Shown: piece after piece, positions 24,820-33,454 of the stretch
Layout: each line of letters begins with the position of its first letter
How positions within the stretch are numbered: the first letter of the stretch is position 1
DNA from: Oscillospiraceae bacterium
Lineage (GTDB): Bacteria > Bacillota > Clostridia > Oscillospirales > Ruminococcaceae
Assembly: GCA_017438745.1 (NCBI GenBank)
Contig: JAFRUS010000110.1
Location: 21,499 to 85,498, forward strand
Direction of reading: 5' to 3'
DNA: 64,000 bases
Program-made: the position numbers and the translations under genes
Notes under the pieces: model-generated
The model's database searches: none
Told to the model about the DNA's origin: nothing
Seen by the model: only the letters and a program-made list of their open reading frames with translations

Positions 24820-27384
24820 ATGAAGCGTTCTACAAAAATATTATCCGTACTTCTTTGTGGTCTTGTAATGGCAGGCTGTGCGGCAAATAAAACTGCAGAA
24901 ACAGATAACAGCGAAACAGAGGTGTCATCTTCTGTTGAGACAACATCTGCTGAAACAACTGCGGCAGTGACTTCTGCGACAACTGAGGCACCGGTTACGA
25001 CAGTGACTGAAGATAAAAACAAGGTGATTTTCACCAATCCTAAGGAACCGGAGGACCCGATTGAATTTAAAGGCGAGGGAAAGAAGCTTCTGGTGTATCA
25101 AAACGGTGAGAAAATTGCGGAAGTGATTTCCGACCATGAAGTTGAATCCACGCCGGAAGGAAGATATGAAGATTTTAATTTTGACGGTCACGAAGATCTG
25201 TTTCTGTATGATACTCCGTCAGAATTCAGACACTACGGCGGCGAATGCTGGCTGTGGGACGGGAATAAAGGAGAGTTTGTAAAGACGGACAAACTTGACG
25301 GACTGTTTGGATTTGGTATCGATACTGAGTTTTCTGATAAAAAAATAAAACTGACTTACACCGAGCATTATAATTACGCTTCATCATATGTCTGCAAAGC
25401 GGAATTTAAATGGGAGAAAGATAATATCATACCTGTCTCTCTCGAAAAAACTGCTGACTGTACCGAGCAGACTGACAGAAAAACAGAAAAGGGCGTACAG
25501 TACAGCGAATTTGAAATAGACGAGGTCTATGAGTTTGATCAGAAGAACCGGCCGGTATTAAAAAGCAGGACGCACGCTAAGAAATACGGTGACCGTGAAA
25601 ACGAGGAGGGAAATGAGGCTGATCTGCGTTATTTCCGTATCACATCTGATTCTGTACAGTGTATGAACGGCGATTCTGTGGTTCAGAACATTCCTCTGAA
25701 AAACGGACCGGAACTTATCTCGCAGTACAGAATGAGAAAATTCAGAAGCTCTGATTATCCGCTTTATTTTAATGATCTTGTCTTTTCCGTTGATTATGAC
25801 TATGACGGCTATAAAGATCTTTGCGTTACTTCAGGCGTAAATGAATACGGTATGGCTGATAAATTCATCTACTATCATTATGATCCTGACACAGGAATGG
25901 TTAATGAGTGGGATGAACTTAATAATGTGTTCGATGGAAAATGGATCTGTTCTGAAGAATCCCACAGATTTAATCCGGCTGATAAGTACTATAATTATAA
26001 GCCAAGAGAAGAATATTCAAAATTGTCGTATGATAAATACATACCAACCGGAAGCGGTGAATATCTTGAGACAAGCTGGTATGTATGGAATAACGGTAAA
26101 CTTGAACCGGATAATACAGATGTTTCAGCCAACCCGTTAAGTATTACAAATTCATATTTCATGTTCAACGCACCTGCGGACGGAACCAGCCCGGGACCAA
26201 AAAGCAGCCCTACGATGGCTTCCGGTGACGGCGCTGATTTAGTGATTTTTAATGAATCAGTCGGTTTGCTTTCGACTAAGCCAGCAGATAACGAGAAAAC
26301 AATGTCCGTATCCGGTTATAAGTGTTTTTCTGCCGGAGGAGCAATTGCTGAAATGACATATATTCCTTCCGGATACAGTCATGAGATATCAGACGGAAAA
26401 CTGATTGTTAAAACACCGCAGTCATCTCAGACGATAACTGATGAAAAGTTCGGAAATCAGGACAGACTGGTTTATGCCGATTTTAATTTTGATGGTTATG
26501 CTGATTTTTATATCTGTGATAAGTACCGTACCGATGGATATTATTATTTATGGAATCCTGAAACAGGTTTGTTTGAACGCAGCAAAGAACTGGAGTTCTA
26601 CGGAGAACCGGGGAGTACCGAAAGATATTTTCTGGAACCGGATTATGAAAGCAGGACGCTGAAAGCATATTTTCCAAGAGATGATTATGATAAAGAATCA
26701 ATTACATTAAGATGGGAAGACGGTAAACTTGTTCCGGTATCCGCTGTATTTATTCAGTACAGCAGGGTGGAAGGCCATATTATAGCTAAGAAGTGTCATT
26801 ATAAATACGACAGTAATCATGACATGATACTTACCGGCACAGAAGAGACTGTATATGAAGTATGCAGAGGAACCGATAGGATCACTCTGGTTTACAGAAA
26901 AAAAGATTATGAAGAAGGCAGTAGTGAAAAATATCTGCGTTTCACTGACAGCGCACTTCAGCTTATGAAGGGAAGCAGTATTATACAGTTGATGAGTTAC
27001 AGCGATATTTTCGGTATGGAACCTGAGCATGAATTTGAAAATGTTATTCCGGGTGATAAAATATCGGGACGCCATGTCGATTATGCAGAATTGGACATTG
27101 ATTTTGACGGAACAGATGATCTTTGTATTCGTGCTTCTGTGGAACGACCGGATAATAAAGGCTGGGAAACGTTTTATTCTTATTATGTGTTTGATAAGAG
27201 CACAGAAATGTACAGAAAATGGAATTCTATCTCGGAAAAAGGATATCTGTATCTTCCGGATTATAAGGAAAAAATACTTTACTATAAAACTGTGCTGTCA
27301 CACGATGAAGAGACTGTAACTTACAACTATCATAAATGGGAGAATGAGCAGGATGTGATATGGAAACAGGAGACAACCGACTGA
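24820..27384 (+). CDS. Secreted lipoprotein with four EF-hand-like DxDxDG repeats
   Basis: 854 residues. Lipoprotein signal with LVMAGC (Cys20), then a Thr/Ser/Glu-rich spacer to about 65. The body is an internal duplication: about 85-400 and 515-850 each begin with a strand-rich module and each hold two calcium-loop-like motifs. These are DFNFDGHEDLFLYD (about 117), DYDYDGYKDLCV (about 327), DFNFDGYADFYICD (about 554) and DIDFDGTDDLCI (about 761), so spacing is near 210 residues. The loops resemble FG-GAP or XAC2610-type repeats. It is probably a surface calcium-binding protein of unknown partner. Codon use is more AT-rich than in the metabolic genes around. No terminator is clear before the next promoter. 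Confidence 0.75.
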   Translation: MKRSTKILSVLLCGLVMAGCAANKTAETDNSETEVSSSVETTSAETTAAVTSATTEAPVTTVTEDKNKVIFTNPKEPEDPIEFKGEGKKLLVYQNGEKIAEVISDHEVESTPEGRYEDFNFDGHEDLFLYDTPSEFRHYGGECWLWDGNKGEFVKTDKLDGLFGFGIDTEFSDKKIKLTYTEHYNYASSYVCKAEFKWEKDNIIPVSLEKTADCTEQTDRKTEKGVQYSEFEIDEVYEFDQKNRPVLKSRTHAKKYGDRENEEGNEADLRYFRITSDSVQCMNGDSVVQNIPLKNGPELISQYRMRKFRSSDYPLYFNDLVFSVDYDYDGYKDLCVTSGVNEYGMADKFIYYHYDPDTGMVNEWDELNNVFDGKWICSEESHRFNPADKYYNYKPREEYSKLSYDKYIPTGSGEYLETSWYVWNNGKLEPDNTDVSANPLSITNSYFMFNAPADGTSPGPKSSPTMASGDGADLVIFNESVGLLSTKPADNEKTMSVSGYKCFSAGGAIAEMTYIPSGYSHEISDGKLIVKTPQSSQTITDEKFGNQDRLVYADFNFDGYADFYICDKYRTDGYYYLWNPETGLFERSKELEFYGEPGSTERYFLEPDYESRTLKAYFPRDDYDKESITLRWEDGKLVPVSAVFIQYSRVEGHIIAKKCHYKYDSNHDMILTGTEETVYEVCRGTDRITLVYRKKDYEEGSSEKYLRFTDSALQLMKGSSIIQLMSYSDIFGMEPEHEFENVIPGDKISGRHVDYAELDIDFDGTDDLCIRASVERPDNKGWETFYSYYVFDKSTEMYRKWNSISEKGYLYLPDYKEKILYYKTVLSHDEETVTYNYHKWENEQDVIWKQETTD

Positions 27385-27422
27385 CCAAACATGTTTTTGC
27401 AGGTCCGAATGCATAATGAAAT

Positions 27423-27451
27423 TTGACTTTCATATTGTGATATGATACACT
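27423..27451 (+). promoter_or_regulatory. Promoter of the next membrane protein gene
   Basis: TTGACT, 17-base spacer, TACACT; a GGGGGG ribosome site follows at about 27474-27480. Confidence 0.55.
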
Positions 27452-27488
27452 TATGAAGGAAATGAAATAAAAATGGGGGGCAGTTGGT

Positions 27489-28238
27489 TTGAACTACAAT
27501 TCAATGTATGATGTTTATCAGGAGTTATGCGCGAAATACCCGAATATACCGCTTGCTTATGATGATTCACAGGACTGTGTTACAGTCGGCTCGAACAACT
27601 ACAGTGTAACAGCTTATTCAAACTGCGGACAGGGTTCGGTTATGATAAGCGACAATGTTTTAAGTTATCAGTATGACAGCGGTTCGCTGGCTGATACTGA
27701 AAGATTCCTTTCGGATCTTGTTCAGGGCAAGGTGCAGTTTTCACTGGCAAAGCGCGGCCAGAGTCCTGATCTTAAGATAAACGGATGGAAGGCAGGTGCA
27801 CCGGATCAGGAAACGGACGGAAAAGCTGCTCTTATCTCCGGCGTGATCGGGATGGCAGTAGGCGCATTGTTCACTCTTTTCTGTCTTTTCTTCGCACTCG
27901 ATGAAAGTGATATTGAATACGTTATGGTCGGTCAGTTGTTCTTAGGCCTTTTCGCTTCCGGACTTTTCAACACCATGTACAGCAAAAAGGTGAAACTTGT
28001 TGATGCCTTCGGATACTTCGCAGGCGTGACAGTTACGACACTTCCGGTGGCACTGGTAATAGCAGCTTTTTCAGAAGGTGATATACCAGGGATCGTTGCT
28101 CTGATCCTTTCAGCTCTTTTCTTTGGTATAGGTCATATCGTAAGAAACAGTTTCGTAAAAAGAGTAAAGCAGAAGGGCAAGGAGATCCTGCTTAAATGTT
28201 TGCCGGGTCCCGGATATCAGAACAACGGACAGATGTGA
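27489..28238 (+). CDS. Membrane protein with soluble N-terminal domain, unknown
   Basis: 249 residues. The N-terminal 110 residues are soluble (Tyr/Asn/Ser-rich, beta-like). They are followed by about four hydrophobic helices between 117 and 222 and a basic C-terminus (RNSFVKRVKQKGKE). I do not recognise a family. The start is a TTG with a G-run about 8 bases before; the in-frame ATG at 27504 is an alternative. It has its own promoter and terminator and is convergent with the diguanylate cyclase gene. Confidence 0.65.
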   Translation: MNYNSMYDVYQELCAKYPNIPLAYDDSQDCVTVGSNNYSVTAYSNCGQGSVMISDNVLSYQYDSGSLADTERFLSDLVQGKVQFSLAKRGQSPDLKINGWKAGAPDQETDGKAALISGVIGMAVGALFTLFCLFFALDESDIEYVMVGQLFLGLFASGLFNTMYSKKVKLVDAFGYFAGVTVTTLPVALVIAAFSEGDIPGIVALILSALFFGIGHIVRNSFVKRVKQKGKEILLKCLPGPGYQNNGQM

Positions 28239-28286
28239 TAAAACGCTCTGCACATCTATAGACTGCAAATGATATTAAACTACAAA

Positions 28287-28327
28287 AGCACCTGTAAGAA
28301 CTTCAAATCTTACAGGTGCTTATTTTT
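28287..28327 (+). terminator. Terminator of the membrane protein gene
   Basis: 13-pair stem agcacctgtaaga (28287-28299) with tcttacaggtgct (28308-28320), then a T-run. Confidence 0.88.
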
Positions 28328-28328
28328 C

Positions 28329-28432
28329 TAAGTAAGCGCTGATTTATTTATAAATCAGCGCGGGGGCACGGGGCGAAGTCCCGCTTCCCGCCTCTGGCAA
28401 ATCCGGCGAAGCCGGATTTGCCATTAAATCAG
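28329..28432 (+). repeat. Interspersed three-hairpin repeat, copy between convergent genes
   Basis: Order: gctgattta/taaatcagc dyad, ggggcgaagtcccg hairpin, then aaatccgg-cgaag-ccggattt hairpin, ending ttaaatcag. It reaches to 5 bases from the stop of the minus gene. Confidence 0.8.
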
Positions 28433-28436
28433 AATA

Positions 28437-29558
28437 TTACCTTGCGCCGTGTTTTATTCGTTTTTCCTCGTACATTCTGCGGTCCATTTCCTTAAGGAAG
28501 CTGTCCGGTTCGGTATTGCCGGAAAAACTGCTGAGTCCCAGTGAGAATGAAAGTTTGTACGGCTTTGCTCCGCTTTTGTTGAAAGCTTTTTCATTGCTTC
28601 TTATCACCTCTGCGACCTTACGTGCTTTTTCACTGTCATCGCCCGGAATAAGGAGCATGAATTCGTCACCGGCAAATCGTATCGGAACGGAACCGTCCGG
28701 TGCGGCTTCCTTTATAAGTCTGGCCGCTTCCGTTAGAGCGTCGTCTCCTGTGCTGTGACCGAATGTGTCGTTTATCATCTTGAAATCATCCATGTCCATC
28801 ATGATCCCCTGAACACTTGAATGTGTGGATGAAAACTGCTTCATGATGTTGTTTAAGTAATTCCTGTTGTAAAGCTGAGTAAGCGGATCGAGATAGGTAA
28901 GTTCGTTCTGAAGGCTTATGTGCATGCACACAAGTCCGACCGCTACTGAACACCACGCCAGTGACACGCCGTAAAACAGGAACTGTGCCGCTGTGCATAT
29001 TATGATAGGGCATATGAACATTCTTATAGGTATGAATGTCATTTTAGCCACATCTTTTTTGCTGTTTTTGTAAATGATGTATCCGGCAAACAGATAGAAG
29101 AATGTGAGCGCAAAATAGTAATTGGCAAACGGCAGACGGCTGTAGACATTGCTGTCATTAACTGTGAAAATGAACGGATGAAACAGATTTATTACAAGTC
29201 CGGCAATACCGGCTGCGCCCGGAAGCGAGATCTGCTTCAGAGTTCTTAACATATGTTTTTTACTGCCGTTAAGTCTGACGTCAACGTAAAGACACCACAG
29301 AGCCGATACTATAATATTATTAAGATAAGTGACCGTATCGAAAAAGTACAGGATAACATGCATTGCTTTTCCCTGTATTCCTTCAAGGCCGAATCCAAGC
29401 GAATCGGCTGTGCATGAGAACACTGTCAGTACGCAGGCGAGCGTAAACAGCATATCGCCGAGCTCGCGCCGCATCCGCACAAGACGGCTGCTTACAAGCA
29501 GTACCCCGAGTACAAGCACACCAATCGCATTTGCAACTATTACAGACTGCAGATCCAA
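28437..29558 (-). CDS. Membrane diguanylate cyclase (AGDEF)
   Basis: 373 residues. The N-terminal 215 residues contain about six to seven membrane helices with no recognised sensor signature. A GGDEF domain follows (DPLTQLYNRNYL, MMDMDDFKMINDTFGHSTGDDAL, then RFAGDEFMLLI near 294). AGDEF variants are usually active cyclases; the Asp and Glu of the motif and the DDFK Asp are intact. No inhibitory RxxD is obvious. The start is TTG, with GGGAG about 5 bases before. It probably senses a membrane or external cue and makes c-di-GMP. Confidence 0.88.
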   Translation of the reverse strand: MDLQSVIVANAIGVLVLGVLLVSSRLVRMRRELGDMLFTLACVLTVFSCTADSLGFGLEGIQGKAMHVILYFFDTVTYLNNIIVSALWCLYVDVRLNGSKKHMLRTLKQISLPGAAGIAGLVINLFHPFIFTVNDSNVYSRLPFANYYFALTFFYLFAGYIIYKNSKKDVAKMTFIPIRMFICPIIICTAAQFLFYGVSLAWCSVAVGLVCMHISLQNELTYLDPLTQLYNRNYLNNIMKQFSSTHSSVQGIMMDMDDFKMINDTFGHSTGDDALTEAARLIKEAAPDGSVPIRFAGDEFMLLIPGDDSEKARKVAEVIRSNEKAFNKSGAKPYKLSFSLGLSSFSGNTEPDSFLKEMDRRMYEEKRIKHGAR

Positions 29559-29843
29559 CTGATCTCCCTCCCCCTTATATTATTAATTTTCACTATTATA
29601 TCAGAACAGATTCTAAATGTCAATGCACATAAACTGAATTTTTGATGACAATTCGGGAACAAGGCACTGCTTTTCTTAAGAGTTCCATATTCTTTTTTAA
29701 TCGTTTTTTAATTTTTCTTATATTTTATTTTAAAACAGGGAAGGTACAATATAGACAGTGGAAAGAGAGAACCACAAAAACAAAACGATATAAACCCATA
29801 AAACAAAACCAAACCTTAAAGGACAAAAGAAAGGAACATCATT
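29559..29843. other. Divergent intergenic region with weak promoter
   Basis: AT-rich. TACAAT at 29745-29750 could be the -10 of the following gene, but no good -35 stands 17 bases upstream. An A/C-rich purine leader precedes the GGAAC ribosome region. No RNA gene or repeat is seen. Confidence 0.4.
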
Positions 29844-30341
29844 ATGGAAAACTACGAAATGATCGAAGAACTCAGAAAGAACGCAGACATCAGCTATCAG
29901 ACAGCTTCAGAGGTACTTGAGGGTACTGACTGGAACCTGGACGCTGCAAAGTCAGCACTTAAAAAGGAAGGCATTTACAGAGAGGAGACATTAGCTATGA
30001 CAACAACTAACAACAACGACTACACAAAGACAAACACAAACGAAAGCACAAAGGAATCAGTTAAGAGCGCATTAAGAAAGTTCGCAGACTGGTCAAAGGA
30101 CAAGATCACAAGAGGCCTCAGAAACGACTTCTGTGTTGAGACAAAGGGCGGCAAGAGATTCACAATGCCTGTAACAATAATGGTGATCCTTTCGATCCTC
30201 CTTATCGAATTCGTACCGATCCTCTTCATCATAGGCTTCTTCATGGGCTGCCGCTTCACCTTCGAAGGCCCGGACCTCAGCGGAACAAAGTTCAGCGAAG
30301 AAGTATCAAAGATCAGATTCGACTGCGAAAGCAAAAACTGA
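29844..30341 (+). CDS. DUF4342-like membrane protein with UBA-like N-terminus (copy 1)
   Basis: 165 residues. Residues 1-45 (YEMIEELRKNADISYQTASEVLEGTDWNLDAAKSAL) resemble a UBA/TS-N three-helix domain. After a polar Thr/Asn linker, RNDFCVETKGGKRFTMPVTIMVIL leads into one long membrane segment with GFFMGCRF, the layout of DUF4342. The function is unknown. It has a paralogue immediately downstream. The Asn/Thr stretch is coded by A-rich codons. Confidence 0.72.
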   Translation: MENYEMIEELRKNADISYQTASEVLEGTDWNLDAAKSALKKEGIYREETLAMTTTNNNDYTKTNTNESTKESVKSALRKFADWSKDKITRGLRNDFCVETKGGKRFTMPVTIMVILSILLIEFVPILFIIGFFMGCRFTFEGPDLSGTKFSEEVSKIRFDCESKN

Positions 30342-30646
30342 TAAAGACCAGTTAACACTCACGAGATAATACAAAAGATATTCCCCGTCAGGGAGTCGGG
30401 ATTAAAATTATTCAGAGATAACAATCCCCTCCACGCTGGAAGTGAAATTATTCAGAGATAACACTGAAAGATCCCCCCCCTCCCCGCTGGGGAGGGGGGC
30501 AGGGGGGGAGGGCGAAAATCCCCTGACTTAAAAAGCAGAGATAAAAGAGAAAATAAATAAGAACAAAAGAAAAAAGACAACAAAAAATAAATAGAAAACA
30601 AGAACAATAGAAAGAAAACATCAATCCCCTGAAAGGAGAATCCACT
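30342..30646 (+). repeat. Inter-paralogue region with 19-nt direct repeats and GC-rich palindrome
   Basis: The 19-base sequence aaattattcagagataaca occurs at 30405-30423 and again at 30445-30463, a 40-base offset. At 30472-30515 lies a C-run/G-run palindrome (cccctcccc-gct-ggggagggg core) related to the one after ackA. The rest is an A-rich stretch ending in AAAGGAG before the next ATG. Confidence 0.65.
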
Positions 30647-31180
30647 ATGGATAACTACGAAATGATAGAAAAACTCATGGAAAAAGCCGACGTAACCTAC
30701 GAAGAAGCCAAAGGCGTCCTCGAAAGCGTTAAATGGAACCTTCTCGATGCCCTCATCGCACTCGAAAAGGAAGGCAAGATCAAAACCCCTGAACCGGCAA
30801 GCTACACCACAAAGCAGACAATAAACGAAGAAGCCGAAACAATAAGAAAGAACAAAAACCTCGAAACATTCGGCGGCGTCGTAAAAAGTATATTCACATG
30901 GATCAAAAACGTAATTGTAAAAGGAATGAACAACAGCCTCTGCATCGTTGACGAAAAGAAGCAGAAATTCATCTCAATTCCGCTTACAATTTTCGCACTC
31001 TTCCTTGCAGTAGCATTCTGGCTGGTAGTAGTTCTTCTCGTTATTGAATTCTTCAGCGGCTGCTCATTTGTAATCGACGGACCTGACCTCGGTACAGACA
31101 AGGTGAATGAATTCATGGAGAAGATCAGATTCAAAAGCGGAAAGACAGATTCCTTCGACGATTTTGACGACAGGAAGTAA
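30647..31180 (+). CDS. DUF4342-like membrane protein with UBA-like N-terminus (copy 2)
   Basis: 177 residues, clearly paralogous to the preceding gene: same NYEMIE start, UBA-like first 45 residues (ADVTYEEAKGVLESVKWNLLDALIAL), linker, the NSLCIVDEKKQKFISIPLTIFAL entry, a long membrane segment, then FSGCSFVIDGPDL. The C-terminal tail is acidic. The tandem arrangement points to a local duplication. Confidence 0.72.
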   Translation: MDNYEMIEKLMEKADVTYEEAKGVLESVKWNLLDALIALEKEGKIKTPEPASYTTKQTINEEAETIRKNKNLETFGGVVKSIFTWIKNVIVKGMNNSLCIVDEKKQKFISIPLTIFALFLAVAFWLVVVLLVIEFFSGCSFVIDGPDLGTDKVNEFMEKIRFKSGKTDSFDDFDDRK

Positions 31181-31194
31181 TCATCTTTAAGAAT

Positions 31195-31270
31195 AAGCCG
31201 GATTTCCGGAGGGTGGGTTTACGGGGCTTCGCCCCGTCCCCCACGCTGATTTATAAATAAATCAGCGCTG
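31195..31270 (-). repeat. Interspersed three-hairpin repeat, shortened copy, reverse orientation
   Basis: agccggatttccgg, then cggggcttcgccccg hairpin, then gctgatttat/aaatcagc dyad. It ends 17 bases before the promoter of the response regulator. Confidence 0.75.
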
Positions 31271-31286
31271 CCCTAAACGCCTGCCC

Positions 31287-31315
31287 TTGAAAAAATACTG
31301 ATAATCTGTTACTAT
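31287..31315 (+). promoter_or_regulatory. Promoter of the two-component operon
   Basis: TTGAAA, 17-base spacer, TACTAT. Confidence 0.5.
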
Positions 31316-31382
31316 ATAGTATATGACTGTCACACAGACTTTCTGTATGCGGTCCACAGATAATTTTTCGGGGGAACAACAG

Positions 31383-32057
31383 ATGAAAATACTTATAGTT
31401 GAAGATGAAGAAAAACTTGCCCGCTTTACCGAGCTCGAACTTAAGCACGAGGGCTACGAAACAGCCAAGGCTTTCGACGGGCGCACAGGTCTTGAAATGG
31501 CCGAAAGCGGCGAATACGACCTGATTTTACTTGATATTATGCTGCCGGGACTAAATGGTATCGAAGTATTAAGAAGAATAAGAAAAACTTCCGAAGTACC
31601 GGTAATTCTTCTGACTGCCCGTGACTCGGTAATGGACAAGGTATCCGGCCTCGATACAGGCGCAGATGACTACATCACCAAGCCGTTTGACATTGAGGAA
31701 CTGCTTGCACGTATAAGGGCAGCACTCCGTAAAAGAACGGTCCAGGCTGAAACATCTTCAGCTTCACTTTCATTCGGTGACCTCGAACTTGATCCTGCAG
31801 CGCATACGGTAAAGTACGACGGACACGACATCGAACTCACAAACAAGGAGTTCGGCCTTCTGAAAAAGCTTCTTGAAAACAAGTCCATAGTCCTTTCACG
31901 CGAAACTCTTCTTGAAGACGTGTGGGGGTTTGACTACATGGGCGAGACCAACATAGTTGACGTCTACATCAGATACATCAGAAGCAAGATAGATGACGTT
32001 TACGGCATCAAGATGATACAGACAGTAAGAGGCGTAGGCTATGTAATAAGGGACTGA
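31383..32057 (+). CDS. OmpR/PhoB-family response regulator
   Basis: 224 residues from the ATG at 31383 (family start MKILIVEDEEKL). Receiver domain 1-118 with the acidic pair at Asp8/Glu9, phospho-acceptor Asp51 in LLDIMLPG, Thr in LLTARD and Lys in ITKPFD. A winged-helix DNA-binding domain follows to the C-terminus (LTNKEFGLLKKLLENK, RETLLEDVWG, VDVYIRYIRSKI, IQTVRGVGYVI). It resembles the ArlR group. The histidine kinase gene starts 4 bases after the stop. Confidence 0.92.
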   Translation: MKILIVEDEEKLARFTELELKHEGYETAKAFDGRTGLEMAESGEYDLILLDIMLPGLNGIEVLRRIRKTSEVPVILLTARDSVMDKVSGLDTGADDYITKPFDIEELLARIRAALRKRTVQAETSSASLSFGDLELDPAAHTVKYDGHDIELTNKEFGLLKKLLENKSIVLSRETLLEDVWGFDYMGETNIVDVYIRYIRSKIDDVYGIKMIQTVRGVGYVIRD

Positions 32058-32061
32058 TCGT

Positions 32062-33378
32062 ATGGATGCAGAAAAAAAACAGAATGTAAAAATGCGTTCA
32101 ATAGCCAGAAAAATATCAGCAGATTTCAATTTCCGACTACTGATCATTTTTCTGTTAATCGATGCTCTCATTATTTTTCTGAACGTGACAAGCTGGATGA
32201 TATTTACCGAGTTCGATGCTCTGGGGATGAGTATCATCGATGCCTTCAGATCCGGAAAGGAATTTGACATCCCGGCAGGGCATTTCATCTTTCCGAATAA
32301 GGAAAATGATCCGGTCGAGTTTATCAATAAGATAAAATATTTCGTTCCGCAGATAAAAAAAGCAGTACCGGCTGTAAATATCGCAGTGGAAAGTATAAGT
32401 ATAGCGGCTATTCTTGCAGTGCCGGAGTTTTTCTGGCTGGTAACAGGATTTATCAGAGGCGGCAGCAGAGTTCGTAAAAAACTCGCACCTCTCAATCGTC
32501 TTGCAGCAACTGCACAGCTCATCAGTTCAGCAGATTTTGAAGGCGACAGCTTCCACGCACTCGAGGACGCACTAGAAAAAATAGACGCAAGTCAGACCGA
32601 CTGCCATCTTTCCACAGGAAACACTGAACTTCAGGGCATCGAGTCAGCGATAAACAATCTCATCGACCGCATGAAGCAGTCCTACGTCCAGCAGGCACGT
32701 TTCGTGTCCGACGCTTCCCATGAACTGCGTACTCCTATCTCGGTCATCCAGGGTTACGCCAACATGCTTGACCGCTGGGGCAAGGAGGACGAAAAGGTTC
32801 TTGAGGAGTCGATTTCGGCCATCAAGACCGAATCCGAAAGCATGAGCAAACTTGTCGAACAGCTTCTTTTCCTCGCAAGGGGAGACAACGGAAAGAATCA
32901 GCTTACCATGGAGGATATTGACCTGAGTGCAATGATGCAGGAACTCTACGACGAATACCTCATGGTCGATCCGAATCACGAATTCATTCTGAAAAATGAG
33001 GGCGGACCGGTAATGGCATACGGCGACTACGCAATGATAAAGCAGACAGCCAGAATCCTTACTGACAACGCAGTGAAATATACTCCTGAAGGCAACGAAA
33101 TTTATTTTTCAGCCTACACTGATGAAAAAGGAACACCTGTATTTGAAGTACAGGATACCGGCATAGGTATTGCGCCGGAAGATCTTCCGAAGGTCTTCGA
33201 ACGCTTCTACCGCGCCGACGATGCCCGCAACCGTAAAACCGGCGGCACCGGCCTCGGCCTTTCAATCGCAAAATGGATAGTAGACCGCCACGGCGGCCAC
33301 TTCGACATAAAGAGCTATCCGGACGCAGGAACAAGATTTTCAGTATTCCTGCCGGTGAAGAATCCGGAGGGTAAATAA
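32062..33378 (+). CDS. Sensor histidine kinase
   Basis: 438 residues. Two membrane segments (about 24-48 and 106-130) flank an extracytoplasmic loop; then a degenerate HAMP-like linker, HisKA with the phospho-His in SDASHELRTPISVI (about 220), and a HATPase with the N box (LTDNAVKYTPEG), DTGIGI, and GGTGLGLSIAKWI. Domain order and H-box type match the ArlS/BaeS class. It is co-transcribed with the response regulator. Regulated genes cannot be deduced from the window. Confidence 0.92.
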   Translation: MDAEKKQNVKMRSIARKISADFNFRLLIIFLLIDALIIFLNVTSWMIFTEFDALGMSIIDAFRSGKEFDIPAGHFIFPNKENDPVEFINKIKYFVPQIKKAVPAVNIAVESISIAAILAVPEFFWLVTGFIRGGSRVRKKLAPLNRLAATAQLISSADFEGDSFHALEDALEKIDASQTDCHLSTGNTELQGIESAINNLIDRMKQSYVQQARFVSDASHELRTPISVIQGYANMLDRWGKEDEKVLEESISAIKTESESMSKLVEQLLFLARGDNGKNQLTMEDIDLSAMMQELYDEYLMVDPNHEFILKNEGGPVMAYGDYAMIKQTARILTDNAVKYTPEGNEIYFSAYTDEKGTPVFEVQDTGIGIAPEDLPKVFERFYRADDARNRKTGGTGLGLSIAKWIVDRHGGHFDIKSYPDAGTRFSVFLPVKNPEGK

Positions 33379-33396
33379 AAATTATAAATACATCGC

Positions 33397-33433
33397 AAAA
33401 AAGCCACTCATGTGTTTTTCATGAGTGGCTTTT
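33397..33433. terminator. Bidirectional terminator between kinase gene and glgA
   Basis: 14-pair stem aaaagccactcatg with its complement, T-run on both strands, between convergent genes. Confidence 0.88.
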
Positions 33434-33454
33434 GACATATCAATAAAAATTTCA

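Noticed and set aside
28301..28320. ttcaaatc-like T-loop of a tRNA
   Set aside because: It is part of a perfect terminator stem; no acceptor or anticodon arm around.
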